Assembly: GCF_900094795.1 (NCBI RefSeq)
Contig: NZ_FMBC01000025.1
Span: forward strand, 1 to 64,000
DNA from: Kosakonia oryziphila
Lineage (GTDB): Bacteria; Pseudomonadota; Gammaproteobacteria; Enterobacterales; Enterobacteriaceae
Length of the DNA stretch: 64,000 nucleotides
Direction of reading: 5' to 3'
Position numbers and translations under genes: made by a program. Shown here in pieces: positions 18,100 to 28,988 of this stretch (its first letter is position 1; every line of letters starts with the position of its first letter). Below the pieces are notes generated by a model, which worked only from the letters and a program-made list of their open reading frames with translations, was not told where the DNA came from and did no database searches.

Positions 18100-20034
18100 A
18101 TGAGCACCTTTTTTAGTCGCATTGGACTCGGCTCCAAACTTTCTCTTCTGACGGGCACAAGCGTAGCCGTGCTTTTCCTGGTTTTCACTTTTCTGTTAAG
18201 CAACAAAGCCAGCCAACAACTAGAAACGCTGGCGGTGGAAGATCTCCATAATCAGTCCACGGGCGTCCAGGATATGGTGGAAATGTTTAACAGCAGCCTG
18301 AGCGAAGAGGTGGAAAGCTATACCCGTCTGTTTAACAGTTTTTTGCCTCAACCTGTGACCATTGATCAGGCGCAACGCCGTGAAATTAACGGTATTAACG
18401 TTCCCTTGCTGAAAGGGGGTAACAGTGATCTTCACGAAAACAACGCCACTGTTGATGATTTTCTTACCCGCACCGGGGCTATCGCCACGCTGTTTGTGCG
18501 CAGCGGCGATGACTTTGTGCGCATTGCCACCTCGTTACGCAAAGAGAATGGTGATCGTGCGATAGGCACGAAGCTGGATAAAGCCAGCCCGGCCTTTGCC
18601 CCGGCGTTGAAAGGCGAAACGTACCGTGGGCTGGCCTTATTATTCGGTAAGCGCTACATCACGCAATACCAGCCGGTAAAAGATAACAGCGGCAACACCA
18701 TAGCCATTTTGTTTGTCGGCATGGACATCACCCATTCATGGGAGATCATGCGTAGTAAGATCCTCGGGCGCCAGCTTGGTGATAGTGGCCATTTCTACGT
18801 CCTGGATCGCAATAATGGCAAGAACTACGGTAACTACCTGTTCCACCCCAGCGAAGAGGGTAAACGTCCGCAGTGGGATGAACGCGACCTGAATACCATT
18901 CTGCAAGAGACCTCCGGTACGCTGGAACAGCAGCGCCCCGATGGCCATCGACAATTGCTCTCCTGGATAACCGTGCCCGGCTGGAACTGGACAGTGGTGG
19001 GCGAAGTCGACAAAGCGGTATTGCTCAATGATGTCACCACGCTACGCAACCAGTTCCTGATAGCCGGACTGGTGCTCTCTTTGCTGTTCGCCGCGCTGTT
19101 TGTAGTGATTGTCCGCCGCTGGTTAACCCGTCCTTTGCGTGATGCCATCGGTCTGGCCAGCCGTTATGCATCTGGTGATCTACGGGCCAGTCTGGAAGTC
19201 AAACGTCAGGACGAAGTGGGACAACTCATTGATGCCATCAACGGGATCGGGAATGGCTTGCACGCCATTGTTTTACAAGTACGTGAATCCGCCAGTGATA
19301 TTCACCACGGTACCAATGCGCTTGCCGCCGACAGCAGTGAAATCAGTGAGCAAATTAACAAGCAGGCCAGCAGCGTCGAGGAGACCTCAGCCAGCATGGA
19401 GCAACTTGCCGCGACTCTACAGCAGAATGCTGCCAATATGGAAGAGATGCAGTCGCTGGTGAACGAAACCACCCAGGAAGTACAAAAGGGTGGAATAACC
19501 GTCGAAGAAGCGGTTGCGACCATGGATGCGATTCGTACCGCTTCTCAGCGGATTGCCGACATCACCCATGTGATTGAATCTATCGCCTTCCAGACCAATA
19601 TCCTGGCACTTAACGCTGCGGTTGAAGCCGCTCGCGCCGGGGAACATGGTAAAGGATTTGCCGTCGTAGCCCAGGAAGTACGGGCGCTGGCAGCACGCAG
19701 CGCCAATGCGGTAAAAGAGATCGATGCGCTAACCAGCGATACGCTCAAAAAAGTCCGTGAGGGTCATACCTTATCCAACAATACCCGACAGGCGATGGAA
19801 TCCATCACCGCGCATATGAACCACATTAACCAGTTGGTTAATGAGATTAACAACGCCTCTCATGAGCAGTCGGCAGGCATTAATCAGGTCAATACCGCCA
19901 TGACGCATATTGGTGAAGCCACGCATATTAACGCAGGACGGGTTTCGCGCAGTGAGCAAACTGCTGGCACACTGCGCGAAAAAGGGGAGCATCTGACAGA
20001 GGTGGTTCGCTTGTTTAGCCTGAAAACGGACTAA
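18100..20034 (+). CDS. Methyl-accepting chemotaxis protein with a Cache-type sensor
   Basis: The 644-residue product has a first membrane helix at about residues 12-32. A large periplasmic region of roughly 280 residues resembles the Cache_3/Cache_2 fusion sensors (GETYRGLALLFGKRYITQYQ, LGDSGHFYVLDRNNG). A second helix lies at about 312-335, followed by HAMP. The conserved signalling tip reads ESIAFQTNILALNAAVEAAR then AGEHGKGFAVVAQEVRALAA. It ends RLFSLKTD, without the xWETF peptide that tethers CheR/CheB, so it is a low-abundance-type receptor that would rely on others for adaptation. E. coli has no gene here. The ligand cannot be read from the sequence. Confidence 0.92.
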   Translation: MSTFFSRIGLGSKLSLLTGTSVAVLFLVFTFLLSNKASQQLETLAVEDLHNQSTGVQDMVEMFNSSLSEEVESYTRLFNSFLPQPVTIDQAQRREINGINVPLLKGGNSDLHENNATVDDFLTRTGAIATLFVRSGDDFVRIATSLRKENGDRAIGTKLDKASPAFAPALKGETYRGLALLFGKRYITQYQPVKDNSGNTIAILFVGMDITHSWEIMRSKILGRQLGDSGHFYVLDRNNGKNYGNYLFHPSEEGKRPQWDERDLNTILQETSGTLEQQRPDGHRQLLSWITVPGWNWTVVGEVDKAVLLNDVTTLRNQFLIAGLVLSLLFAALFVVIVRRWLTRPLRDAIGLASRYASGDLRASLEVKRQDEVGQLIDAINGIGNGLHAIVLQVRESASDIHHGTNALAADSSEISEQINKQASSVEETSASMEQLAATLQQNAANMEEMQSLVNETTQEVQKGGITVEEAVATMDAIRTASQRIADITHVIESIAFQTNILALNAAVEAARAGEHGKGFAVVAQEVRALAARSANAVKEIDALTSDTLKKVREGHTLSNNTRQAMESITAHMNHINQLVNEINNASHEQSAGINQVNTAMTHIGEATHINAGRVSRSEQTAGTLREKGEHLTEVVRLFSLKTD

Positions 20035-21650
20035 CCGGCACCGCCCGTGGCACGCAGCAGCAGGTCATTTTTTACCTGCTCAGTCACAACTGACGCGCCG
20101 CGTGTATCCAGCATCATCCGGCACCAGGCTTGTGCTATCGACGGGGAAGCGAACTGCAACATTTGTGCCCCCGTCGCTAACAGATACAGCTGTTGGGTAA
20201 TCTCCCGCCCTTGCGCCTCCAGAGGCTTACGCAGCTGTTGCTGTAACTGGCGCCATGCACGATCAAAATGCCTGTCCTGGCCTTTGACCGCACCAAACGC
20301 ATCGTGCAATAACTCACTGATGCCCTGCTGTTTGGCCAGTACGCGTAACACATCAAGGCACATTATATTGCCGGAGCCCTCCCAGATGCTGTTTACCGGC
20401 ATTTCCCGATAAAGCCGGGGAAGCTCACTCTCTTCGCAATAGCCAATACCGCCCAGAACTTCCATGGCTTCGGCAACAAAAGGCATACCCGCTTTGCTGA
20501 TCGCAAATTTCGCAACGGGGGTAAATAGCCGTGCCCAAAGGGTCTCTTCCGGCGTGGCTCGGCCATCCCAGGCACGGGCAAGGCGAAATAAAAATGCGGT
20601 CTGCCCTTCCAGTTGCAACGCCATCCGGCTAAGGACTTCCCTCATAATTGGCTGGTCGACGAGATTTTTCCCAAATGCCTGACGTTGATGGGCATAATAC
20701 AGAGCCACGGAAAATGCCCGACGCATCAGACCATGACTCCCCAGCGCACAGTCAAAGCGGGTCAGGCCACCCATTTTGAGGATTTGACGCACGCCATCAC
20801 CCTCTTCCCCTACCAACCAGCCGCAGGCATCGCAGAATTCCGCTTCACTGCTGGCATTCGAGCGGTTACCCAGCTTATCTTTCAGGCGCTCCAGCCGCAC
20901 ACCGTTGCGCTGTCCATCGGGTAAAAAACGTGGCACAAAAAAGCAGGAGAGCCCGCCTTCCGCCTGCGCCAGAACCAGATGAGCATCGCTCTGCGGCACT
21001 GAGAAAAACCATTTATGCCCCACCAGCCGATAGCTGTCGCCGCTGCGTTGCGCCCGTGTGGTATTACTGAGCACGTCCGAACCGCCCTGTTTTTCCGTCA
21101 TCCCCATGCCAATCAGCAGGCCGCGCTTTTGATTGCCTGGTGCGAGATGCGGGTCGTAACGGTCACTCATCAGCGGTTTTAGCCAATCCCTGAAAGATGC
21201 AGGAAGAGAATGCTGCAATAACGGCGTGGCGGCAAAGGTCATGGTAATAGGGCATAACGAACCGGCTTCCACCTGCGCATGGAGCACAAACCGGGCGGCG
21301 CGGGCGACGAAAGAACCGCTGCGTGCATCCTCTTCCCACGCCAGGTTGTGAACACGGTTGGCGCACAGGCCTTGCATCAGTAGGTGCCATGCCGGGTGAA
21401 ACCGTACATCGTCGAGTCGTGCACCCGTCGGATCATAACGCAGCAGTTCCGGTGGGTTCACATTGGCCAGCCTGCCGAGTTCCAGCGATTCTGCCGTACC
21501 CAATTGCTGGCCAATACTGGCCAGTAAATCAGTATCCCAGGCAGCCCCTTCGCGGATAACAGCGTCATACAGAGCCCGATCAGAAAGGAAAAGATTGCTG
21601 TTATTCAGTGGGATAGGTTGATTGAAAACGGTATGCGTTTGCCAGTGCAT
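20031..21650 (-). CDS. aidB: Acyl-CoA-dehydrogenase-like alkylation-response protein AidB
   Basis: The 539-residue product starts MHWQTHTVFNQPIPLNNSNL, as in E. coli AidB (541). It has the flavin-dependent acyl-CoA dehydrogenase fold: TMTFAATPLL, GMGMTEKQGGSDV, the FAD/substrate segment RLVGHKWFFSVPQSDAHLVL and the C-terminal VLGGIGYCEES. AidB binds FAD and DNA and is part of the Ada response to alkylation damage in E. coli. Its stop codon overlaps that of the convergent chemoreceptor gene (shared bases 20031-20034). Confidence 0.96.
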   Translation of the reverse strand: MHWQTHTVFNQPIPLNNSNLFLSDRALYDAVIREGAAWDTDLLASIGQQLGTAESLELGRLANVNPPELLRYDPTGARLDDVRFHPAWHLLMQGLCANRVHNLAWEEDARSGSFVARAARFVLHAQVEAGSLCPITMTFAATPLLQHSLPASFRDWLKPLMSDRYDPHLAPGNQKRGLLIGMGMTEKQGGSDVLSNTTRAQRSGDSYRLVGHKWFFSVPQSDAHLVLAQAEGGLSCFFVPRFLPDGQRNGVRLERLKDKLGNRSNASSEAEFCDACGWLVGEEGDGVRQILKMGGLTRFDCALGSHGLMRRAFSVALYYAHQRQAFGKNLVDQPIMREVLSRMALQLEGQTAFLFRLARAWDGRATPEETLWARLFTPVAKFAISKAGMPFVAEAMEVLGGIGYCEESELPRLYREMPVNSIWEGSGNIMCLDVLRVLAKQQGISELLHDAFGAVKGQDRHFDRAWRQLQQQLRKPLEAQGREITQQLYLLATGAQMLQFASPSIAQAWCRMMLDTRGASVVTEQVKNDLLLRATGGAG

Positions 21651-21812
21651 CTGTTTGCCCTCCATGAATGGCATAGGTAATAAGTATGGGCAGATGGGAG
21701 GCGTTCCGCACGCGATAGCGGTCACAAAACGGTGCGTATGGAGGTTTTCTGTTTGCGTTACCCGTACTTAGCGGCGAGGCTTAATGATATGAAACCAGGA
21801 ACGGTAACGTCC

Positions 21813-23093
21813 ATGACAACAACACATGCACAAAAAAGAGCGCTGGTTGCAGGCTCTATCGGCAATTTTATCGAATGGTACGAGTTTGCCGTCTATGGCT
21901 TTCTTGCCACGGTGATTGCGAAGAACTTTTTTACCCTCGAAGGTGAATCTGCTATCACCAGTCTGATCCTGACCTATGCCGCATTTGCAGTGGCCTTTTT
22001 CTTCCGTCCGTTGGGTGCAGTGGTATTTGGTCGTATGGGTGACCGAATCGGACGCAAGCCGACGCTGATTATTGTCCTCGTATCGATGACGCTGGCGACA
22101 GCGGCCATTGGCGTGGTGCCGGTTTATGCCAGCATTGGCGTCGCCGCACCGCTGCTCATTACCCTTTTACGGATTTTGCAGGGGCTATTTGCCGGCGGGG
22201 AATACGGCGGAGCCGTCTCGCTGATGACCGAGTTTGCTCCGCGAGGTAAGCGCGGTTTGTACGGTGCGTGGCAGTCATTGACCGTCGCCCTCGGGCTGCT
22301 GGTGGGAGCTGGTGTGGTGGCGCTCCTGTCGGTGTTACTCAGCCCCGAAGCACTCTACGCCTGGGGCTGGCGAATTCCATTTTTCATCGCCATTCCAATG
22401 GGAGGCGTTGCACTCTGGCTTCGCGTCAACATGGAAGAGACACCCAGTTTTGTTCGCCAGCAAACGCAGGCGATTCCTCCTCAGGCAGCCAGTTTCGCCA
22501 GTACGCTAAAGGTCATTATCACCGGGATTGGTCGTCTGATGGTCTGGTCGGCGTCAGGCTATACTTACCTGGTAATTATGCCAACCTACCTTCAGTCGGC
22601 GCTGCACACTGGCTTTAATCAGGCGCTACTGATTGCGGTGATTTCAAACGTCGGGTTCGCACTGACCATTCTCCCCTCAGGCATGCTGAGTGATCGTATT
22701 GGCCGACGCACCGTGATGGTCACCGCCGCCGTTCTACTACTTCTCCTTGCGTTACCACTGCTGAAAGTTTTACAAGCGGAATCCAGCACGTTACTGGTCA
22801 AGGCATTCGTAGTGTTTATCGCTGGTGGACTGGTGGGCATGCTGGCAGGGCCCGGCCCTGCCATGCTGGCGGAGATGTTTCCCACGCGCGTACGTTACAC
22901 CGGTCTGGGACTGGCCTATTCACTGTCGAATGCGATTTTCTCAGGCTGTGCGGGGTTGATTATTACCGGGTTGATTAAGCAAACGGGAAATCTGGATATT
23001 CCGGCCTGGTATGTGATGGTAACGGCGGTAGTGAGTGTGATTGCGCTGATGACACTCCGGAAGGACGATCATCAGCGTTCATTAGAGGAATAG
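21813..23093 (+). CDS. MFS transporter of the metabolite:H+ symporter (MHS) family
   Basis: The 426-residue product begins MTTTHAQKRALVAGSIGNFI then EWYEFAVYGF, the MHS opening. It carries the loop motif GRMGDRIGRKP, its repeat GMLSDRIGRRT, and WGWRIPFFIAIP before helix 6. MHS proteins (KgtP, ProP, ShiA, CitA relatives) import organic acids or osmolytes with protons; the substrate is not determinable here. Earlier in-frame starts at 21732 and 21789 exist, but 21813 fits the family N-terminus. It occupies the place where E. coli has yjfC and yjfM-yjfI between aidB and rlmB. Confidence 0.85.
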   Translation: MTTTHAQKRALVAGSIGNFIEWYEFAVYGFLATVIAKNFFTLEGESAITSLILTYAAFAVAFFFRPLGAVVFGRMGDRIGRKPTLIIVLVSMTLATAAIGVVPVYASIGVAAPLLITLLRILQGLFAGGEYGGAVSLMTEFAPRGKRGLYGAWQSLTVALGLLVGAGVVALLSVLLSPEALYAWGWRIPFFIAIPMGGVALWLRVNMEETPSFVRQQTQAIPPQAASFASTLKVIITGIGRLMVWSASGYTYLVIMPTYLQSALHTGFNQALLIAVISNVGFALTILPSGMLSDRIGRRTVMVTAAVLLLLLALPLLKVLQAESSTLLVKAFVVFIAGGLVGMLAGPGPAMLAEMFPTRVRYTGLGLAYSLSNAIFSGCAGLIITGLIKQTGNLDIPAWYVMVTAVVSVIALMTLRKDDHQRSLEE

Positions 23094-23130
23094 TGCGGCC
23101 TGCTGTCCTCACCCACGAGGAGAGGGGCAA

Positions 23131-23159
23131 ATATAAAAAACCCTCCGAAGGAAGGTTTT
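23131..23159 (-). terminator. Bidirectional terminator between rlmB and the MHS transporter
   Basis: AAAACCCTCC and GGAAGGTTTT pair with one mismatch. Minus-strand readout ends in TTTTTTATATTT, five bases beyond the rlmB stop; the plus side also has TTTT. Confidence 0.7.
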
Positions 23160-23164
23160 GCTGT

Positions 23165-23899
23165 TTATTTAGTACGCTGGCGCACGGCTTCAAAAAGGCA
23201 GATGCCAGTCGCCACCGAGACGTTCAACGATGAAACGCTGCCCGCCATCGGAATGCTGATCAGCTCATCACAGTGTTCGCGGGTCAGGCGGCGCATACCT
23301 TCTCCTTCCGCGCCCATGACCAGCGCCATCGGCCCGGTCATTTTGCTCTGGAACAGAGTGTGGTCCGCTTCACCGGCGGTGCCAACGATCCAGATATTCT
23401 CTTCCTGCAACTGACGCATGGTACGCGCAAGGTTGGTGACGCGGATCAGCGGAACGCTTTCCGCTGCGCCGCAAGCCACTTTTTTCGCGGTCGCATTCAA
23501 CTGCGCGGATTTGTCTTTCGGCACAATCACCGCGTGAACGCCTGCCGCATCTGCACTGCGCAAGCATGCACCAAGATTATGCGGATCGGTAACGCCATCA
23601 AGGATCAGCAGGAACGGTTGATCGAGGCTAGCGATCAGATCCGGCAGATCGTTCTCCTGATACTGACGCCCTGGTTTCACCCGTGCAATGATGCCCTGAT
23701 GCACCGCCCCTTCGCTTTTCTCATCCAGATACTGGCGATTCGCCACCTGGATCACCACACCCTGCGCTTCCAGAGCATGGATCAGCGGCAGCAGACGTTT
23801 GTCTTCGCGGCCTTTCAGAATAAAGACTTCCTGAAAACGCTCCGGGGCGCGCTCCAGCAGTGCCTGCACCGCATGGATGCCGTAAATCATTTCACTCAT
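23165..23899 (-). CDS. rlmB: 23S rRNA (Gm2251) 2'-O-methyltransferase
   Basis: The 244-residue SpoU/TrmH-family enzyme starts [20 protein letters not shown]. It contains the knot motifs [31 protein letters not shown]-like ([16 protein letters not shown]) and [20 protein letters not shown]. The chosen start equals that of E. coli; the longer frame adds a basic 19-residue tail without support. It follows rnr on the same strand after a terminator. Confidence 0.96.
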   Translation of the reverse strand: MSEMIYGIHAVQALLERAPERFQEVFILKGREDKRLLPLIHALEAQGVVIQVANRQYLDEKSEGAVHQGIIARVKPGRQYQENDLPDLIASLDQPFLLILDGVTDPHNLGACLRSADAAGVHAVIVPKDKSAQLNATAKKVACGAAESVPLIRVTNLARTMRQLQEENIWIVGTAGEADHTLFQSKMTGPMALVMGAEGEGMRRLTREHCDELISIPMAGSVSSLNVSVATGICLFEAVRQRTK

Positions 23900-24208
23900 T
23901 GATGGTACTCGTTTGGGGCGGTTTCGCCGTGTTATGTGGGCTGTGATTCTCATCATCTGCGCTCATTATAACCGACACGCGCCGCAGAAAGTATCTCACT
24001 AACTCAGATGCCGTTTTGCCACCAGCCCAGCTTGTTTCCCTGTGTTGCCAGTAGCGTGATCCATATTTTGGGAGCGCCCAACGGTTCTAACGGCGTCGGA
24101 AAATGACCTAATGAAAGGCGGGGAAACGGGCCAGATGTACAATCGCTGCCAGGAAAACAGAGATAAACCGAAGCGAAATGCACGGTTTTAGATAAATACG
24201 AAATGGAT
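23900..24208. other. rnr-rlmB intergenic stretch
   Basis: About 300 bases without a supportable gene. It should contain the rlmB ribosome-binding site and perhaps its own promoter, since a terminator sits just upstream at 24209-24240. No repeats or conserved motifs were recognised. Confidence 0.5.
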
Positions 24209-24240
24209 TAAAAAAGCCCTTCACAGTGGAAGGGCTTCAC
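24209..24240 (-). terminator. rnr terminator
   Basis: AAGCCCTTCAC and GTGGAAGGGCTT form a strong stem. The minus-strand tail is TTTTTTAATCC, six bases beyond the rnr stop. It would limit read-through into rlmB. Confidence 0.8.
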
Positions 24241-24245
24241 AAATA

Positions 24246-26696
24246 TTACTGGCCGACTTTCTTTTTCGCCGCGCGTTTAGCTTTGGTGGCAGCAGCTATT
24301 TTTTGCGTTTTTGCCGAGGGGTTTTTGGCTTTTTTCGCTTTGCTTTTGCTTTTACCTTTACCAGCAGCATCACCGCGGAAGGCACTATCCGACTCAAAAT
24401 TCACCTTTTTCCCCATCTGGCGACGTGGCGGCTTCCTACCGTCAACGTTTTTACCCTGTGCACCTTTTTTCGTTCTTTCACGCTCGGTTTTACCGACATT
24501 GCGCGGCGTGCGTTCGCTGGAGATCAACGAGAAGTCGATCTTACGCTCATCCATATTGACGGCTTCAACCTTCACTTCCACGCGATCGCCAAGGCGATAA
24601 GTTTGCCCACCGGATTCACCAATCAGACGCTGACCAATCTGGTCAAAACGGTAGTAGTCGTTGTCCAGCGAAGAGACATGCACCAGACCATCGATAAACA
24701 GCTCGTCCAGGCGCACAAAGAAACCGAAGCCGGTAACGCTGGCGATAACACCCGGGAAGATACTGCCCACATGATCCTGCATGAAATCGCACTTCAGCCA
24801 ATCCGACACTTCACGGGTGGCTTCATCCGCGCGGCGTTCAGTCATCGAACAGTGCTGGCCCAGTTGCAGCACCTCTTCCATGCTGTAGTGCCAGCCGCCG
24901 GTTTCTGTGCTGTTGCCCTTTAGCCCCTGCTCTTTCGCCAGCAGATACTTAATGGCGCGGTGCAATGACAAGTCCGGATAACGACGGATAGGTGACGTAA
25001 AGTGCGCATAAGATTGCAGCGCCAGCCCGAAGTGGCCACGGTTTTCCGGATCGTAAATCGCCTGCTTCATCGAGCGCAGCAGCATGGTTTGTAGCATCTC
25101 GTGATCGGGACGATCGGCAATCGACTCCAGCAGCGTTGCATAATCGCGCGGCTCCGGTTTGTTGCCGCCCGGCAGTTCCAGCCCCAACTCGGCGAGCACG
25201 GAACGAAATGCGGTAATCGCATCGTTGGTCGGTTTATCGTGAATACGGAACAACGCCGGTTCGCTGACTTTCTCGACGAAACGCGCTGCCGAGATGTTGG
25301 CGAGGATCATGCACTCTTCAATCAGTTTGTGCGCATCGTTACGCTGAGTCTGTTCGATGCGTTCAATGCGGCGCTCGGCGTTGAAGATAAACTTAGCTTC
25401 TTCACTCTCAAACGAGATACCGCCGCGTTCAGCACGCGCCTGGTCAAGCACTTTGTAGAGGTTATGCAACTCTTCGATATGTTTCACCAGCGGCGCATAC
25501 TGCTCGCGCAGCTCCTGATCCCCCTGCAACATATGCCACACTTTGGTGTAGGTCAGACGTGCATGGGAGCTCATCACCGCCTCGTAGAATTTAAAACCGG
25601 TCAGGCGGCCTTTCGACGAGACGGTCATTTCGCAGACCATACACAGGCGATCAACCTGTGGGTTGAGCGAACAAAGCCCGTTCGAGAGCACTTCCGGCAG
25701 CATAGGCACGACCTGTGACGGGAAATACACCGAAGTGCCACGGTTGCGGGCTTCATTGTCGAGTGGCGTCCCGTGACGCACGTAATAGCTCACATCGGCA
25801 ATCGCCACCCACAAACGCCAGCCGCCGCCACGTTTCTTCTCGCAATAGACGGCGTCATCGAAATCGCGGGCGTCTTCGCCATCGATGGTGACCAGCGGCA
25901 GATCGCGCACATCCACACGTCCCGCTTTTGCCTCCTCCGGAACTTGCTCTTTCAGCCCTGCAATCTGTTTTTCGACTTCAGGCGGCCACTGGTAGGGAAT
26001 TTCATGGGTGCGTAGCGCCATATCGACAGCCATGCCGGTACCCATGTTGTCGCCGAGCACTTCAACAATCTTGCCGAGTGCTTTGGTACGGCGTGTCGGA
26101 CGCTGGGTTAACTCCACCACCACCACAAAGCCCATGCGCGCACTCATGGTTTCTTCCGGCGGGATCAGGATGTCAAAGCTCATACGGCTGTCGTCCGGCA
26201 CCACAAAACCGACGCCGGCATCAGTAAAGTAACGGCCAACGATTTGCCCGGTTTTGGGCACCAGAATACGTACAATGCGCGCTTCGCGGCGGCCTTTGCG
26301 ATCAGCTCCCAGGGGCTGCGCCAGTACCTGGTCGCCGTGGATGCAGGTTTTCATCTGCTCGCTGGAGAGGTAAAGATCGTCTTTACGCCCTTCGACGCGC
26401 AGGAAGCCATAGCCGTCGCGGTGGCCGATCACCACACCTTTCAGCAGGTCCAGCCGTTCCGGTAAGGCGTAGCACTGACGGCGGGTAAACACCAGTTGGC
26501 CGTCACGTTCCATGGCGCGTAAACGACGTCGCAGCGCTTCATTTTGTTCTTCGCCTTCGATATTCAGTTCAACCGCCAGTTCATCGCGGCTGGCAGGTCT
26601 TTCGCGTTTGGCTAAGTGATCGAGGATAAATTCGCGGCTGGGAATGGGGTTGGTATATTTTTCAGATTCTCGTTCGAGGAAAGGGTCTTGTGACAT
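24246..26696 (-). CDS. rnr: Ribonuclease R
   Basis: The 816-residue 3'-5' exoribonuclease degrades structured RNA and trapped mRNAs with tmRNA. In order: an N-terminal helix-turn-helix part, two cold-shock domains ([20 protein letters not shown]), the RNB domain with metal Asp residues in [17 protein letters not shown], an S1 domain ([20 protein letters not shown]), and a very Lys-rich tail ending [11 protein letters not shown]. The start [14 protein letters not shown] equals E. coli. It lies 38 bases after nsrR. Confidence 0.97.
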   Translation of the reverse strand: MSQDPFLERESEKYTNPIPSREFILDHLAKRERPASRDELAVELNIEGEEQNEALRRRLRAMERDGQLVFTRRQCYALPERLDLLKGVVIGHRDGYGFLRVEGRKDDLYLSSEQMKTCIHGDQVLAQPLGADRKGRREARIVRILVPKTGQIVGRYFTDAGVGFVVPDDSRMSFDILIPPEETMSARMGFVVVVELTQRPTRRTKALGKIVEVLGDNMGTGMAVDMALRTHEIPYQWPPEVEKQIAGLKEQVPEEAKAGRVDVRDLPLVTIDGEDARDFDDAVYCEKKRGGGWRLWVAIADVSYYVRHGTPLDNEARNRGTSVYFPSQVVPMLPEVLSNGLCSLNPQVDRLCMVCEMTVSSKGRLTGFKFYEAVMSSHARLTYTKVWHMLQGDQELREQYAPLVKHIEELHNLYKVLDQARAERGGISFESEEAKFIFNAERRIERIEQTQRNDAHKLIEECMILANISAARFVEKVSEPALFRIHDKPTNDAITAFRSVLAELGLELPGGNKPEPRDYATLLESIADRPDHEMLQTMLLRSMKQAIYDPENRGHFGLALQSYAHFTSPIRRYPDLSLHRAIKYLLAKEQGLKGNSTETGGWHYSMEEVLQLGQHCSMTERRADEATREVSDWLKCDFMQDHVGSIFPGVIASVTGFGFFVRLDELFIDGLVHVSSLDNDYYRFDQIGQRLIGESGGQTYRLGDRVEVKVEAVNMDERKIDFSLISSERTPRNVGKTERERTKKGAQGKNVDGRKPPRRQMGKKVNFESDSAFRGDAAGKGKSKSKAKKAKNPSAKTQKIAAATKAKRAAKKKVGQ

Positions 26697-26734
26697 TGCG
26701 GGTCCTCCGTAGTCAGCTCTGGCGGAAATTTGCG

Positions 26735-27160
26735 TCATTCCACCAGCAATAATTTGTAAAGCGATTGATTCTCTTCAACCAAATCGGCCAACGTGTAGTT
26801 ATCCAGCTCCTTGAGAAAACTTTGCACGGCTTTGGCAAGCGCCTTTTTGAGGCGACAGGCACTGGTGATATGGCAAAATTCGCTGCTGCAATTGACCAGC
26901 GCAAGCGGCTCCAGCGAACGGACAACATCACCAATGCGGATATCCTGCGCGGGTTTCCCCAGCCGAATCCCACCGTTTTTCCCTCTCACGGCCGCAACAT
27001 AGCCTTCACGACTTAGCTGGTTGATTATTTTGACCATATGATTACGGGATACGCCATATGTTTCCGTGACCTCCGTAATGCTGGTCATTTTTCCATTAGG
27101 CAGCGATGCCATATAAATCAGGGCGCGTAAACCGTAATCGGTAAAACTCGTTAACTGCAC
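26735..27160 (-). CDS. nsrR: Nitric-oxide-sensitive repressor NsrR
   Basis: The 141-residue Rrf2-family regulator has an N-terminal winged helix ([20 protein letters not shown]) with recognition region [16 protein letters not shown]. Three cluster-ligating cysteines are at 91, 96 and 102 ([15 protein letters not shown]). It represses NO-detoxification genes such as hmpA and ytfE. It precedes rnr in the same transcription unit. Confidence 0.97.
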   Translation of the reverse strand: MQLTSFTDYGLRALIYMASLPNGKMTSITEVTETYGVSRNHMVKIINQLSREGYVAAVRGKNGGIRLGKPAQDIRIGDVVRSLEPLALVNCSSEFCHITSACRLKKALAKAVQSFLKELDNYTLADLVEENQSLYKLLLVE

Positions 27161-27314
27161 ATCAACCTCAATAAATGGGAAAAGATGAGATACCCGCAGG
27201 TATTGACTCTATTGATGATAAACCAGCCACTAGTCATGCCGCTAATTTATTTGAACAGAAGGGAAAAAAAAGCGAGGAGACGGGACGCGTAAAACGCGCC
27301 CCGGAACAACATTA

Positions 27315-28616
<1,302 letters not shown>

Positions 28617-28715
28617 TCAAAATCACCGTTTGCTTAAAAATGGATTCTACCACCGCTTTTTTTCAGATTCAGCACTTTTTCCGTGCAAAATTGACCAAAG
28701 ACGCCCGCTTTTCGC

Positions 28716-28913
28716 TCAGCCAATCGTTTTCCTCAACATGTAGTAGATCACTATCCCCGCAACCACAAGCCCGCCGCCAAAACGACGCAGAAGATGGTCC
28801 GGAAGCAGGCTCAGTGAGGCAATCATACGCCGCCAGGCACGCGGATAAAGCATCGGACCAAGGCCTTCAAAGACTAAAACCAGCGCCAGGGCGAGCCAGA
28901 TTGTCGAATTCAT
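28716..28913 (-). CDS. yjeT: Small inner-membrane protein YjeT (DUF2065)
   Basis: The 65-residue product has two hydrophobic stretches: MNSTIWLALALVLVFEGLGP and GGGLVVAGIVIYYML near the C-terminus. An RAWRRM segment with SLLPDHLLRRF between them is typical of DUF2065. It equals E. coli YjeT in length and position between hflC and purA. Function is unknown. Confidence 0.93.
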   Translation of the reverse strand: MNSTIWLALALVLVFEGLGPMLYPRAWRRMIASLSLLPDHLLRRFGGGLVVAGIVIYYMLRKTIG

Positions 28914-28932
28914 GTCTAATCCTTAAAAAAAC

Positions 28933-28963
28933 AAAACCACCGCCGAATTTTGGCGGTGGTTTT
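28933..28963 (-). terminator. Terminator between hflC and yjeT
   Basis: AAAACCACCGCC and GGCGGTGGTTTT form a 12-bp stem. Minus-strand readout continues GTTTTTTTAAGG. It lies 25 bases after hflC and 19 before the yjeT start, and can act on both strands. Confidence 0.85.
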
Positions 28964-28988
28964 TATTATGAAAACCGTAGGCGCAAAC

